Source of the DNA: Trichostrongylus colubriformis
Taxonomy: Eukaryota > Nematoda > Chromadorea > Rhabditida > Trichostrongylidae
Length of the DNA stretch: 64,000 nucleotides
Direction: 5' to 3'
NCBI GenBank assembly: GCA_963978905.1
Contig: OZ022257.1
Span: 44,774,203-44,838,202 of the forward strand
The position numbers and the translations under genes were made by a program. Within the stretch, counting starts at the first letter, position 1, and each line of letters opens with the position of its first letter. Below, in pieces: positions 45,863-58,028 of the stretch. The notes below the pieces were generated by a model. That model ran no database searches and had not been told where the DNA came from. It saw only the letters and a program-made list of their open reading frames with translations.

Positions 45863-48800
45863 ATGTCGTCGAAGAAAAAAGGTATCAAAAAGGTGAGCGC
45901 ATACATCATGTAGCAAGTATATGTTTCCATATTTGTATAGTTTAATATGCTCGGGAAAACTATATCTCATAGCACTTTTTCATTTCTTGCCGTTTAATTC
46001 GCCGTAAAATACTGAGCAGGCGAGTTTTCCATTCGTATCTTTTTAACAATGTGGGTAGGTGAGCGAGGACCTGCCAGGGTTTGTGACGCTTGACATTGGT
46101 GGAGTGTCTATCAGTGATTGCGAAGGATATTTCTGAACCACAACGTCAAATCAGTCTGGATCGATTCTCATACTGGTATGCACTATCTGTGGCATTTCGT
46201 TAGGGAATTTTCATACAAAGCTGATGCCAGACTTCGCGATCTAGATAGGTGGTGTTATGTTCTTTCAATGATTACGAAATCGCATCGCAAAGAGAATCGC
46301 GAATTGCGGGGTATGACACAGAAGAACCCCTCGTTCGTATGCAGTGATTTTTTCAGAAATGTCATTTTGAAAGTGAATGTAAGGCTTTTCACAAAAGAGG
46401 TTCAATCACTTGCTTGCTTTTCTGATTAGATGTTTGCCCTATATTAATATTGAGTCACACCCGGTTTTTTCGATTCTTTCGACAATTATGGATTATCCTT
46501 ACCTCTTTTACCGTCTACTTTTGGCTTTCAAAGATTGTGTTTTCTAAAGTTTATTGAGGAGTCGGAGGACGAGGCCGTTCCTCTAACGAAGGAGCAGGAT
46601 GCTGTTGCGCGATATGTTCGCTTTAACTGTCCTACAAATACTACTATGTTCCAAGGAAACGAAGTTGACTACTTTTCAGGTGGTCTAGTTCAGCTTATTT
46701 ATTCCATTTTATACTTTATTTTATTTTGAGTCCTTTTTGAACCACCTATTTGTAAATATTCTCCATGATTGAGAGAGTCTGCTACGCGTAGCCCATTTTT
46801 TGATTCCATTGACTTAGAGCATAGCCGAATTTGAGGCGGAGAGTTTTCCTCGTCAGTAGTGTTTTGTCCATCCTAAGGAGGCTCGTGTCCAACAGCAAAA
46901 AGTACTCAAAAAAGAGGATTACGCAGAGGAGGATCGGGGATTCTATTGGGAGCTGTCTTGTTTTTTTTTTTTGCCATGTGGGGATGTTTATAAAAAGACA
47001 AATATTTGTGATCTTAGCAGCTGGTAACATACCTGAATAATTTTATGGTATCTCCTCCCTTCGATGTCTTGCAGCGAAGATACGTTTTGAGAAAAATGCC
47101 CTTTATCACACATTTTTATTTCTAATTTCCTCATTCACAGGTTCAAAGGCTATTGACACTCTAATGGATTCAAAGTACGGCTCAAAAGCCAAAAATGAAG
47201 CTGCCATGTTGTTTCCCAACAGGTATTTCCTACTTCTTCCATAAGCTTTGAAGTTTGATTGATTGTATGCAAATTTAGGCAGGCAGCTGTTAATTACATG
47301 CGCGAGCTGATGGATCATCAATTGTTTTTTCATGCTCGGAAATTAGTGCCAAAGAAGAAGGAGGATAAGGATAAGGATAAAAAGGTCGACAAGGATAAAA
47401 AGGACCAGGGTTAGTAGTCCTGGTGATATAGTTATGCTTCTCGACTGCTGTGACTGCTTTCGCTTCTTCCCCCCCCCCCCTTTTTACTTTTTATTTATCG
47501 GCTCTTTTTTCACTCTTCCAAATTCAGAAGCAGGCAAGTCCGCAAAATCGGATAAAGAGGAAAAGAAGAAAAAGGATGACGATACGGTAACTGAGACGGA
47601 GGCGGAAGACAAGAAAGACGAGAAGAAAGCGAAAGATTCAGACGAGAAGAAAGCGAAGGATTCGGACGAGAAGAAGACCAAGGATTCGAAGCTAAGTTCA
47701 TCTTCTATTTCATCGTTATCTTTCAATACCAATAATGTGATCCCTTTATGATGTATGCATGAGTGGGCTTCCTTTTTCAAGGCTAAATTCATTTTTTTCA
47801 TAAAAAGTTTTTTTCAGGAAGAAGAAGAAAAGAAGAAGAAGAAGAAGGTGAAGCTTGAGGTGCATGACGTGCAGGTTCGTAGCTCGGTTTCCTGCAGTAC
47901 CCTCTGATTTTTTAACTTAATGGCGTTCAATCACGTATTTCAAGGTATTTAATGATGACAAAGATGTGTATGTATGGGTATTCGATCCAACGCCATTGTA
48001 CAAAAAAATTATTGGCCTTTGTATGGGTGAGTGTTATTTGCGGCACTGGCAATTTTATTGATTTTCTGTCGAAATCAGCAGTTGTTCGAATTATATTGTT
48101 TGCCCACATTTGCTTGCAACAAAAGAAATGTTTCCAGTTCTGGGCACAATTGTTGGATGCCTGTTTCCTTTGTGGCCATTTTGGCTGCGCCAAGCAGTAT
48201 ATTACTTGTCCCTTGCTGGAATTGCGCTGTTTGGAGCCATCGTAGTGGTTGCCATTCGTAAGTATTTTCACTTGTTTTCTGACGTTTTTTAGTCTTATAT
48301 GGTGTTTCCTTTATAGTGCGTACAATTCTATTCGCTATAATTTGGCTGGTGACCATGGGTCAACACAAGCTCTGGATTCTGCCAAACCTGACAGAAGTGA
48401 GTTGGAGGAAGCTTATGGGGAAATCTTACTGCTGGTTTTTGGGGTATTTTATCGAAACCTTATAGGATTGTGGTTTCTTCGAGTCATTTCAACCGTGGTA
48501 CACATATGAGTACTGTCCGCGGGGAGAGAAGAAAGATAAGGACGGCAAGAAAAAGAAACGGAAAGCAAAAGAAAGCGGTTAGTTCACACAATTAGTAGCT
48601 TTGTTAATTAATTAATTTGTTCCAATTTGAAAGCATTTAGATGATGAGGATGATAAAGCTGAGGGTGACGAAGACGCAGACGCGAGGGATAAAGGTAGCC
48701 AAGGTAGTCACTCCGGTGAGCCATCAGCCAGTGAAGTGAGTTATACCTTTGATCTGTTTTGGTTTCTGCCTGCTTTCTTTTAACTGTTTCTGCTCAATAT

Positions 48801-48914
48801 AATATGATGGACTGTATTCAGAACGGATCAACTGCACCACCTTCCCCGGAGGGCGAGGTTAAGAAACGCCGTCCACGAAGAGCCGATGCAGACTATGTTA
48901 TGGTTAAGCACTGA
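45863..48914 (+). CDS. sec-62: Translocation protein SEC62 homologue
   Basis: Twelve exons: 45863-45892, 46550-46679, 47141-47222, 47279-47409, 47528-47736, 47818-47874, 47945-48026, 48138-48257, 48317-48396, 48466-48577, 48641-48735, 48822-48914; about 406 aa with consistent phases. SEC62 is a subunit of the ER Sec61-Sec62-Sec63 translocon for post-translational import. Exons 2-4 encode the conserved N-terminal cytosolic domain (VPLTKEQDAVARYVRFNCPT ... YMRELMDHQLFFHARKLVPK). Exons 4-6 are a Lys/Glu/Asp linker. Exon 7 has VYVWVFDPTPLYKKIIG. Two membrane spans follow (about 235-252 and 258-290; FPLWPFWLRQAVYYLS, RTILFAIIWLVTMG), then WILPNLTE and FFESFQPWYTYEY, then a charged C-terminal tail. 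TTTCAG six bases before the ATG is a likely spliced-leader site. The exon 5 donor is ambiguous: I used GT at 47737 because it keeps phase, while a GC donor nearby does not. Confidence 0.92.
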
Positions 48915-49974
48915 GTACTCTGACCTAGACGATTTATTTGCCATTAATCATTATGGACTTATCAAGTTCACTTTTCATGCGCCACCGTCATTAATAATTT
49001 AATCTTGTCTTGTTTTTCTTCGTTTTATTGTTACCAGAGAATTATAACTTCCGTAAATGCTTTTCGAGTGAAAGGGTAACATTAGTCAAACCTTTTTAGG
49101 TACCTTTACTTGATTCCTTCTTTCATCAATTTCTCATTAGAAACTCGCTTGTTTGTTGGTACTAAGTACGGTGATGGTTTTTTTTCTATTGTTTCTTCTC
49201 TATTCTCTACCTAGAAAAGCTCAGTTGGGTTTCATGAAATTCAACAGAATTTGTGGCATTTATGAGGTTGTTTTTGGGACGCTTTCGTTCGTCGCATGTC
49301 CGATGAAGTGACATGGTGCATTGGATTTATGGTGGAAATTGATACTGACAATTGAGGATTGCACATTTCTGACAAGCCATTTGAAAGAAATAAGGTAAAA
49401 TTGTGGTGTGAGTTGAAAAAGCGAAGCAGATTGGCTTGTAAACTGAAGAAAAGAAATGCATCTTCTTTACTTGAGTCGATTCCGATAATGAACGTGTAAT
49501 CGCGTGCTGGGCATCACGCTTTCTATGATGTGTGGCGATCATGCACTGGTCATTACGTTTTTTTTGGATCTATAGTCACTCATCCTACCCCACTAAACCC
49601 TTGGTAAGTCGCTCACCGCCCTTTCTCGCGCTACGTGCTCGACACCGTCTACTGGGAGGCGGTCGTTAGTTACAGTCCTTTGTTGTGGTTGTGTGGCGCA
49701 TGCGCCGTTGCTGCCATCTAGCGCCGACCGTTCGACGCATCTTCTGCGATGAACAACTTTTCCACATCACTGAACCTTCAGACTTTCGTCAGCATCCGTC
49801 GATGCTTGACGGATGACTTGCGGACTTGATTCTCCTGGTTTGGTGAAGTGAACGTGAATTTTTCCCTCTTTCATTTTTTTCGTGTCCTCTACATTTTGGA
49901 CAGGAAGAAAGGGCGCTTTTTCACTCCGCGAATGGTGTGGACGAGTTGTCGGACGCAGAAGATACGGTTCGGAG
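48915..49974. other. Intergenic, no gene seen
   Basis: Holds the 3' region of the SEC62 homologue (no AATAAA evident close to the stop) and unassigned sequence. Nothing with a recognisable domain. Confidence 0.5.
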
Positions 49975-49977
49975 ACA

Positions 49978-50130
49978 GCTGGCTTCTTTTCGGCAACATG
50001 CTTCCCGCCGCGGGGTCAGACCCCAGACATGTCAGAGTACGCGACGCTGCCAAAGCTCCTTCCCCTAAAAAGGCTTGGGCATCTGGGAGACCCCAGATGG
50101 CGAAGGACACACCCCCAACTGCGGACAAGC
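49978..50130 (+). repeat. Dispersed repeat, copy 2
   Basis: Second copy of the repeat at 43780-43935 (cttttcggcaacatgcttcc, gtcagagtacgcgacg, aagctccttcccc). Confidence 0.65.
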
Positions 50131-50189
50131 ATGTTGCCGGGAGGGTCAAGTATCTCCTGATTGAGAAGATACTTCGGATGGTCGGCATT

Positions 50190-50364
50190 AGGTCGTGTTC
50201 ATAATTTACGTCGACGGGGCGTGGTTGCGTTCATAGAAGCGAGGCAGAGCGGCGTGAGGGGAGTGCCGAGACAATGCAGAGTACGAGACATGATGGCATA
50301 GGTGAAGACGCGGAGACACGCAGCCACGCACTGCCCCGGCACCATAACGTATGAACGCGGCCTT
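50190..50364. repeat. GC-rich miniature inverted-repeat element
   Basis: Left end aggtcgtgttcataatttac, right end ataacgtatgaacgcggcct; interior gggcgtggttgcgttcatag. Same family as 7032, 18949 and 43413. Confidence 0.65.
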
Positions 50365-50520
50365 AGGGTAGCAGCTATGGCCCATGCGCTCCACTGGCGA
50401 ATTAGTCGCAAGGGGCCGCGCCACGACATACACATTCGTCTACGTGTGCCCCTAGTGTGCATTCGTAGTGGGAATTTCTGCGCTTAGGCGATGGTAGAGC
50501 GCTTCTGAAGCTTTATTACG

Positions 50521-51111
50521 TGTAAAGGACCCAAGATACTCGTGATCGATAAGGTGCGGAGACGGACTGCTACGAGGCAGCCACAAAAGCGAGTTAACCA
50601 AACAATTTATTACGCGCAATAGAACGCAACAAAAACACAACAAATAAACGGGTCAAAGTAATGAAGTGCGATACCGATGTGGCGTCTGAGGGGAGAAGAG
50701 CTGCGCTGATGACGGTGACCCACAATTAGAAGGTGATTTCAGCCAGTTCACACTGTCCGCCTTCCACGCACTTCCCCTTGTCACACTCGACGGGTACTTC
50801 CTACCCTAGCTACCTTCAGCCCTCCTCCTCGAGTTCCCTTTGCTCACTAAGACCACAAACGGAACGGCCACTAAGGCCTCACAAGGACTGGCCACTAAGG
50901 CCCTGACTGACAATTGGCCATGAAGGTCCAAGCAGTTGGCAGGCCACTAAGGCCTCTCGCAAAACACGGACCACTAAGGTCCCAGACGAATACACAGGAG
51001 GGGAACACGACCACCTCCTCCGGTGCCGACGAGCAGTTGAACTCCTCTCAGACCCTTTGCTCTCTATTAATACCTTCACTCCCGCGCGATCATCGCTTGT
51101 GATCTAGGTCA
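50521..51111 (-). repeat. 3' LTR of the Gypsy element
   Basis: About 591 bp, plus strand TGTAAAGG ... CTAGGTCA. Contains imperfect short repeats of ggccactaaggcc at about 50865-50990. I place the inner end here because the third reading frame and a purine-rich stretch (minus GAAGAGGAGGGC) lie just inside. A longer match to the other copy (to 51435) reflects a duplicated internal fragment. Confidence 0.75.
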
Positions 51112-52235
51112 ATTGAAAGCCCTCCTCTTCATGGGTCGCCTTTCTAAGGCTGGCTCTTCGCTCCTGCCTGACATGCCCCCCTCGCTGGAGTCGATACCCC
51201 CATCGACCGTTCTCCGCCTAGCTGCGGTAGCTGAAACTGCGGCACCCTACAGCGAATAGTCTCGTAGAGATACTTTGCCGCCGCCACCCCCGGGCACGCC
51301 TTATGAAAATGCAGTGCCGATTCTGGGCATTCAGCTTCCAAGAAAAGTTTTCCGTCGACCAACCTGTTACTAGCGGTGTGACTATCTGCTCCGGACCCGC
51401 GAATCTTAACAGCATCGCGTCGATTGTGCTCCACATCTGTGACATCGAAATCCATTCCACAATATTACATGCGGTCACTGGGGTCCAAACAGTGACTATT
51501 CTACCTCCGTCTTCGAGATGAGCTTTTGCAAGCTTGATGATTTGCTCTATGACGGTTGCCTCACATTCGCTCTAATGGCATGACTACTATCCAGGTGCAG
51601 AAAGTAGCCCATTCTCCGACGGTTTCTCGCAAACTCGTGAACGATTTCGCCACTTTCGTTATAATACCTCCTCGTGGTCCGTCCCTCTCCAGCAGAACTG
51701 CTGACTCCGGTGCAGCAAAGCCAACTGGCCCTTGTTTCCGTGGCCTTGACGCCTGGGCTTCATCTCTGAGATCCTCCTTGAGTTTCTCGAATGTTATCTC
51801 ATACATTTTCCCCAAGTTTCTCGGATGTTATCTCATACATTTTCCCCACATCATGATCGTCGATCGGCGGATGCTTCGCGATTGCCTGGTTTGCACATAT
51901 AAATTCCGTACAATCCGTGCACTGCTCGTAAGCCAACCTCAAAATCGCGCACAATGCTTGCGTTTCCAGCATCACCGAGCGATCCTTGCGCAACCTAATT
52001 TTCTCCTATGCCGAGATGTTCGTTCTTATAAAAAAGGATGCAGTCCTCCATGGTGTCCATACGTCCTCGAACGGTTTATGCGCAAAAGCTCCGGGAAACG
52101 GGATCCCTTTATATCTCCAAGCTTCGTCTTGCTGAAGCAATCGTCCAGGCACTCGAACTGCAGGTGTCCTCTTTCGACGGCACTCTCAATCACGGCTCCT
52201 CTGCAAGAATAGCAATACATTTTTGCCACTTTCAC
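51112..52235 (-). pseudogene. Third reading frame of the Gypsy element, unknown function
   Basis: Downstream of integrase, broken minus-strand frames cover about 1.1 kb. One starts MKVAKMYCYSCRGAVIESAV, continues with a Cys-containing LAYEQCTDCTEFICANQ segment and, after frameshifts, ends AECPESALHFHKA...PQFQLPQLGGERSMG. A second, more complete copy of the end (58029-58352) finishes MKRRAFN with its stop overlapping the purine-rich tract. The position is that of an envelope gene, but I see no clear signal peptide or membrane anchor, so the function is open. A 34-bp tandem duplication (51781-51848) shifts the frame. Confidence 0.55.
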
Positions 52236-52340
52236 TCTGCTTTTCCTACCTCTACGTCCTCTGTTAACCTTGGTGTCTAGTCTATCGTCAGATATTTCGG
52301 GACAATTCTCAACATATCGAACTGTACTCTAATCGGTTCA

Positions 52341-55300
52341 CTATTTTCTCCAATCCCAGTTAGAATTGCTGCTCACTTCTAGAACTCTGAAAGGACCTGC
52401 CCAGTCGCATACCAGCTTAGGATGGGAATTTCGCTCCTTCTCATTTGAGGATAGGACGTACACTCTGTCCCCCACTTTTAGGTCGGACTTTTGCCCCACT
52501 TTGTGCTCTTCATCGTATTGTTTTTTCATCCGCTCACGCACTCGCTCGTTATACTCTTTCACTCTCTCGTGTGTCTCTGCTACGGCTTGTAATATCTCCG
52601 TTTTGTACTCTTCCAGAGACTTGTCCATGTAGTATCAAGTAATTCCTGCGTTGGGGATAATTTCCTACGGGAATACCGGATCTACACCATGTAGAAGAAA
52701 ATACGGGCTCTCCCCTATCGCACTATGTGGGGTCATGTTATATGCCAACATACAAAACGACAACCTTGTGTCTCATTCTGTCGGAACCACCGCACTCCTT
52801 CTTAACATAGCCACTATGGTCCCGTTTAGCCTCTCCCTCAGGCCGTTTTCTCTCGGATTGCACCCTTTCGTCGTTGCATGGCCGATCTTCAAGTTCTCCT
52901 CCCCTATCCGACAGGATCGTCTTCGGTCATCTACAACCCTCCGCAATCCATCTGACGAAGATATTTCTTGCTATCGCCTCTGCGGATTTATCCGCCACTG
53001 GATATGCCGCCGCGTACTTCGAGAAATGATCTATAACAGTCACGGCGTACCTATTCACGTTTCGCGTCGGTCCTAATTCTAGGACGTCTACACCAATTAT
53101 TTCGTATGGTTTCTACGTTACTACTGGTTTCAGCGGGGGTATCATCGCCTGGCGAGGGTTGCGCACAAAATATTTCTGACACTTGCTCGTCTACTTAAAA
53201 ATATCTTGTGCCATACCCGGCCAATAAACCTCTTTTCTCAGTCTGCTTAAGAGTTTGCGTGCACTAAAATTACCCGCAAATGTACCTCCATGCGCCTCAT
53301 GGAATATCGCGTACCTCTCACCTTTTGGGACCACGTATACTGAAGTACCGTCTTCCAGGTACATTTTCAGCTCTCCTTCCTCTATGCCAAAATCTGCTAC
53401 TCTAAATGACCGTTTCTCTCCCGTTAACCCCTCAACCTGGTCCAGACTCTTCTCCTCTACTAGGCGTATCAGTTCTCCTAATTGCCCATCCTCTCTCAAC
53501 TGCTTCAACCACTTACTGTCCTCTTTTGTGCTAATTGCATTCACTACTGCCTCATCAACTCCCTCCAGTGACTTTCCATGGCATCATCGGAACTCCTCTG
53601 CTGAGCGCTTACGCTACCACAATGGCACTTCCCTTCGCATACTGAATCTAGATTATATCTCTGAAGTTCCAACGACCATCTTAACACGCGTGTCGACACA
53701 TTAGTGCGCTTGAATAGTGCCGTCAGCGGCTGACGATCCGTCATCACAACCGTAGGAAGACATAGATAAACATATGGAACCGCCATACTGCAAAAACAAC
53801 AGCGAGCGCCTCGAGGTCCGTCACATGATATCTCCGCTCTGCCCTACTTAGGCTCTTAGCGGCGAAGAAGATCGGATGTACTTGTTGGTCCTCTCCTTCC
53901 TGCGAAAGCACGGCCCCTAATCCGCATGTGGAAGCATCCGTACAAATGATAAAAGGTCTCCTGCCTTCCTTCGCCGCCTCTATGTCGGGTTGTTTTAATA
54001 ACGGGGCAGTCATAATCATTCGCTTTACACTTTCGAATGCCAATTCACGTTCTGCCTCCCACGCCCATTTTGCCTTCGTGTGCGTTAAGGCGAACAAGCA
54101 GCCGACATACTCGGAGAACCCCAAGCAGAACTCCATGTAAAACGACGCCATTCCTAAAAATGTACGCAACTCCTTCACATTCTTGGGTACAGGGTAATCT
54201 CGAATGGCACTACCTTCTCCGGATCCATATGAACCCCTTCGACGTCTACGATGTGCCCTCGGAAAGCCACTCTATGTTTCAGCTGATGGCATTTCTGTGC
54301 CTTTAACCGAAGGCCAGCTTTCCTCATGCGAGCAAACACTTCCTCCAGCAGCTCAAGATGACGCTCTTTGTTCTCGTACAGATCATGATGTCGTCAGTGT
54401 AACAGAATACTTCACCACCTAGTTCACCTAAGACTGTGTCCATCAATCTCTGGAACACCGCTGGACTCGTGCTCAATCCGAAAGACGTCACCCTAAACTG
54501 AAAAATTCCATCCGGTGTCGTAAAAGCAGATTTCTCCTTGGCATCCTCCGCGAGTGGTATCTGCCAATACCCACTACTTAAATCCAACGTCGAGAAGAAA
54601 CCTTTTCCCGACATACTCCGAAGGACTGCTTCTATGCTAGGGAGTGGGTATGCATCCAATTTTATTCTATTATTATTATTCTATTATTATTCTATTTTTA
54701 TTTTATTTTAATTTAAACATTATTCTTTTGTTTAATTCCCTGTAGTCCACACGGATAGACCCATCTTTCTTTTCCATTAGTGCAATAGGAACGCCCAGTT
54801 CGACTTGCTGGGTTCTATAACATCTCGCAATTCTAGTTACTGGTCGTGCTTTCATTTTTATTGGCGCACTATCTCCCGTGTTAATGGTCATCTGTACCAA
54901 ATCTGTCTGGCTCAACTCATTATCCGAAATTGAAAAAACATTTGAGTAATTCCATAGTAGTTCCTTGACGCACCCATCCATGCTATTTGCGTCCATATTA
55001 TCACTTATATATTGCAACAACCTCTGTAGTCTATCCCTCTCTCACAGTTCACTCTCTGCTTCATTCGACATTAACGGATTCATTTCATCCCATCGTTCAT
55101 ACCATTTGTCTGTCCCCCAAGATACCACTTGCTCTCCTCCCTTGAGGATTAATGGCTGGCTGCCGTTATTCACTACGGGCACCCTGGTTTTGTGGTACAT
55201 ACATGCGTTTTACCACAGCCTCCCTTCTCCTTGCATCCCTCAGCGTCTGTCGGTCTAGTATCCTTTTTCCCCACAGACACCTTAACACCTAAGTCTTCCA

Positions 55301-55685
55301 GCGCGTTGGTGCCCAGTATGATTTCCTCATCCCTATCTTGCCTAATGTGGAAAGCAACGTGAAACTTAATTCCTCTTTCCAGCTCAGCATCTATGATCAC
55401 TGCTCCCAAAAATTTCATTCTGTTGTTTGACGCATCGTATACCGGGTGGAGCTTCGATTGTTCTATCATTTCCAACGCATCCACATCATATCTTTTATCC
55501 ATGGCCTTTCCCAATACTTCAATCGGTATGATGCTTATCATTGACCCAGTGTCAATCAATACCAGGGCGTTTGATTGAGAAAGTGCATTGTTTCTACAAT
55601 CCGGTCCTATGAGGCCACTTCCCAAAAGCTTCTCATCTCTCACCGCCATACCTAGGCTGCGTGCTTGTCTGATCATGTGCGGCAA
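52341..55685 (-). pseudogene. Gypsy pol remnant (protease, RT, RNase H, integrase)
   Basis: Minus-strand pieces in order. Protease with LVLIDTGSMISIIP (about 55560). RT in two pieces: 55020-54703 (ending with MEKKDGSIRVDYRELN) and 54659-54324 (FFSTLDLSSGYWQIPL, TSFGLSTSPAVFQR, CYTDDIM), interrupted by AT-rich sequence at 54661-54725. RNase H lies at 54178-53744 (IICTDASTCGLGAVLSQEG, RRYHVTDLEALAVVFA). The integrase H2C2 finger is at 53544-53191 (FHEAHGG, YWPGMAQDIF). The integrase core at about 53190-52640 is too decayed to follow. The integrase C-terminal part is at 52628-52341 (LKVGDRVYVLS, DWAGPFRVLEV). No single frame spans it. Confidence 0.85.
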
Positions 55686-55719
55686 GTCGCTTGCTCATTT
55701 TTTTGTTCTCTCCCCTTGT

Positions 55720-57150
55720 GCTCAATCTGATTCACCCTCGTTGTTCGCTGTGGGCAATCCCGGCCTACATGTCCATACCTGGCACATCTGTAGCACTTCT
55801 TATTTTCATTGCCCACTTGCTTTGGAACGGGCCTACTGAATGGTCTACCGAAATCCCCTTCTCCAGCATTAATCGAAGTCAGCGCCCCTCCATTGCGATA
55901 CTGCGCGGCTCTATCTCTCCAGTTTGAACCGGCTATCTTCCTAGAGGATCAAAACAATATCCTCTGCTGCTTAATACTAAGCGCTAGTTGTTTCACTTCC
56001 TCGTACGCCCTACGAGGGTCAACTTTGTGTAGCGCGCCTACCAGCCGGAAGTGCTCCGGCCAATCACTCAGGTTGTCCAACAAGATCTGGGCGTATTCCA
56101 GTGATTGGTCCTCAATTGTGCAGTGAGGGTTGGCCTGCCGCCCTAGCTTTCCTAACACGATACGAAATTCGGCCACCTCCTGGTTAGGTCTCATTTTTAA
56201 ATTTCTCAGTTCTGTCGGGGCCCTCATTCTACCTGCTGTTGAATCTTGGGACAGCAGCCTGGCCATTTCCCCAATGACCGCATCCAGTCCTTATTCTTTG
56301 GTCATCCTAGGGAGGACTGCAAAGATATTCCTGGCCCGTTCTGCCAAGTGGTCATCCCCTAATATCTCTACGAGGGTCGCCTCACACCGAATGACCTTCT
56401 CATACTTCCTTTTAAGCCTTCTTATAAACTCTTCAAAGTTCTCACTCCTGGCCCCTCTGAACACTCCCGGGTCCGTACATGCCATGGATCTAAAGTAAGT
56501 TAGGAAATGCTCCGAAACTGTCGCGTCTGTGTCTTCCCGTGCTGGCGTTGTCGAAGCTAGAGATGGCGAACGTGTTGAAGGCAATTGCAATCTATGGATA
56601 TGCCCTCCGTCCACCGTATATCGCGAGCTCTCTTCCTTACCTTGTGCTTCCATGGCCTCATCGTGGTTCCATGTCTTCATCTCGGCGATCTTCCTCTTCA
56701 CCTGCAACACCTGTGTTAAGTAGGTCGCAGATCTCTTTCAAGACGTCTCCATCTCTTTTCATAGTCCCAATATATTCACTCCAGTCCTCCCATGATTCTA
56801 TTTTCTTGTGTCTTAACGTCTTGATAATTTCCTCTAAGTTGCGAGGTATACCCACACCATCCTCACTTCATGACTCTACTTCTTCCACTTTCTTGATACT
56901 TCTCTCAAACCCCCTCAATCTTATTCCTTTTTTCTTTTGACATGCGAGATTCACCCAAAATCTCATTTACTGTTTTCTGCAGATACACTAGTTGCTCTAC
57001 ACACTGTTGTCGCACAGTCCGTATTTCCTTCTGTGTAAAATGGGCTCTTTCCTCAGAAGGGTCCACATTCTCTGCCATCGTTAAATTTCTTCCCTTCCTG
57101 ACACTGCGAGGTACCGCCTGGAAGCATTGACAATTAAATCCTTCTCCATC
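55720..57150 (-). pseudogene. Gypsy gag remnant
   Basis: Minus-strand frames beginning near 57078 (MAENVDPSEERAHF), through FVxRGARSENFEEFIRRLK-like text (about 56430) and FRIVLGKLGRQANPHC (about 56150), to a CCHC knuckle CYRCARYGHVGRDC at about 55800-55755. This is the capsid-nucleocapsid order of a Gypsy gag. Frames change several times. Confidence 0.75.
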
Positions 57151-57435
57151 GCTATGTGTCACCGACTTCCGAGGGCAACGGCTTTCCCTTTCTTTTGGTG
57201 GCTCTTGCTTATGCCACTTCGATTTCGACCACCCTTACCCACGGTAGTTTGCGACTTATACCGGTACAGTATCGAACGAACGCGGGACGGACACCGAAAA
57301 AAGGGAAAAAATCCGAGAGAAATGAGTAAAATGTGACCCTATACCAAGAGCGACATGCGAAATGTACCACTAGAAGATCGATAGGCTAGCGATCCTCTCC
57401 ACCACGTCAATAGATCACGAGCGGTTCGGCCCCCA

Positions 57436-58028
57436 TGTAAAGGACCCAAGATATTCGTGATCGATAAGGTGCAGAGACGGACCGCTACGAGGCAACCACA
57501 AAAGCGAGTTAACCAAACAATTTATTACGGGCAATAGAATGCAACAAAAACACAACAAATAAACGGATCAAAGTAATGAACTGCGATACCGATGTGGCGT
57601 CTGAGAAGAGAAGAGCTGCGCTGATGACGGCGACCCACAATTAGAAGGTGATCTCAGCCAGTTCACACTGTCCGCCTTCCACGCACACCTTCCCCTTGTC
57701 ACACTCGACGGTACTTCCTACCTTAGCTACCTTGAGCCCTCCTCCTCGAGCTCCCTTTGGTCACTAAGACCACAAGCGGGACGGCCACTAAGGCCCCACA
57801 AGGACTGGCCACTAAAGCCCAGACTGATAATTGGCCACGAAGGCCCAAGCAGTTGGCAGGCCACTAGGGCCTCTCGCAAAACAAGGACCACTAGGGTCCC
57901 AGACGAATACACAGGAGGGGAACACGACCACCTCCTCCGGTGCCGACGAGCAGTTGAACTCCTCTCAGACCCTTTGCTCTCTATTAATACCTTCACTCCC
58001 GCGCGATCATCGCTTGTGATCTAGGTCA
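57436..58028 (-). repeat. 5' LTR of the Gypsy element
   Basis: About 593 bp; matches 50521-51111 with scattered substitutions (for example gatattcgtg versus gatactcgtg). Confidence 0.8.

Larger units (their letters stand above)
50521..58028 (-). mobile_element. Degenerate Ty3/Gypsy LTR retrotransposon
   Basis: About 7.5 kb on the minus strand. LTRs (57436-58028 as 5', 50521-51111 as 3') have TG...CA ends and differ by a few percent by eye. Order is gag, CCHC knuckle, protease, RT, RNase H, integrase, third frame, which is the Ty3/Gypsy order. Multiple frameshifts break every gene, so the copy is dead. No matching target duplication was found; sequence beyond the right LTR repeats the element's 3' end, suggesting recombination. 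CCA directly abuts the 5' LTR (57433-57435), where a tRNA primer would pair; I could not name the tRNA. Confidence 0.88.

Noticed and set aside
46118..46429. 103-codon frame in intron 1 of the SEC62 homologue
   Set aside because: No domain, no splice context, and the SEC62 exons on both sides join in phase without it.
50521..51435. A 915-bp LTR for the Gypsy element (full length of the left/right match)
   Set aside because: The extra 324 bp code for the end of the third frame and lie on the internal side of the purine-rich tract; the right-hand copy of that part is a separate duplicated fragment.
52651..53076. 141-codon plus-strand frame within the Gypsy element
   Set aside because: It runs antisense to the decayed integrase core and shows no domain.
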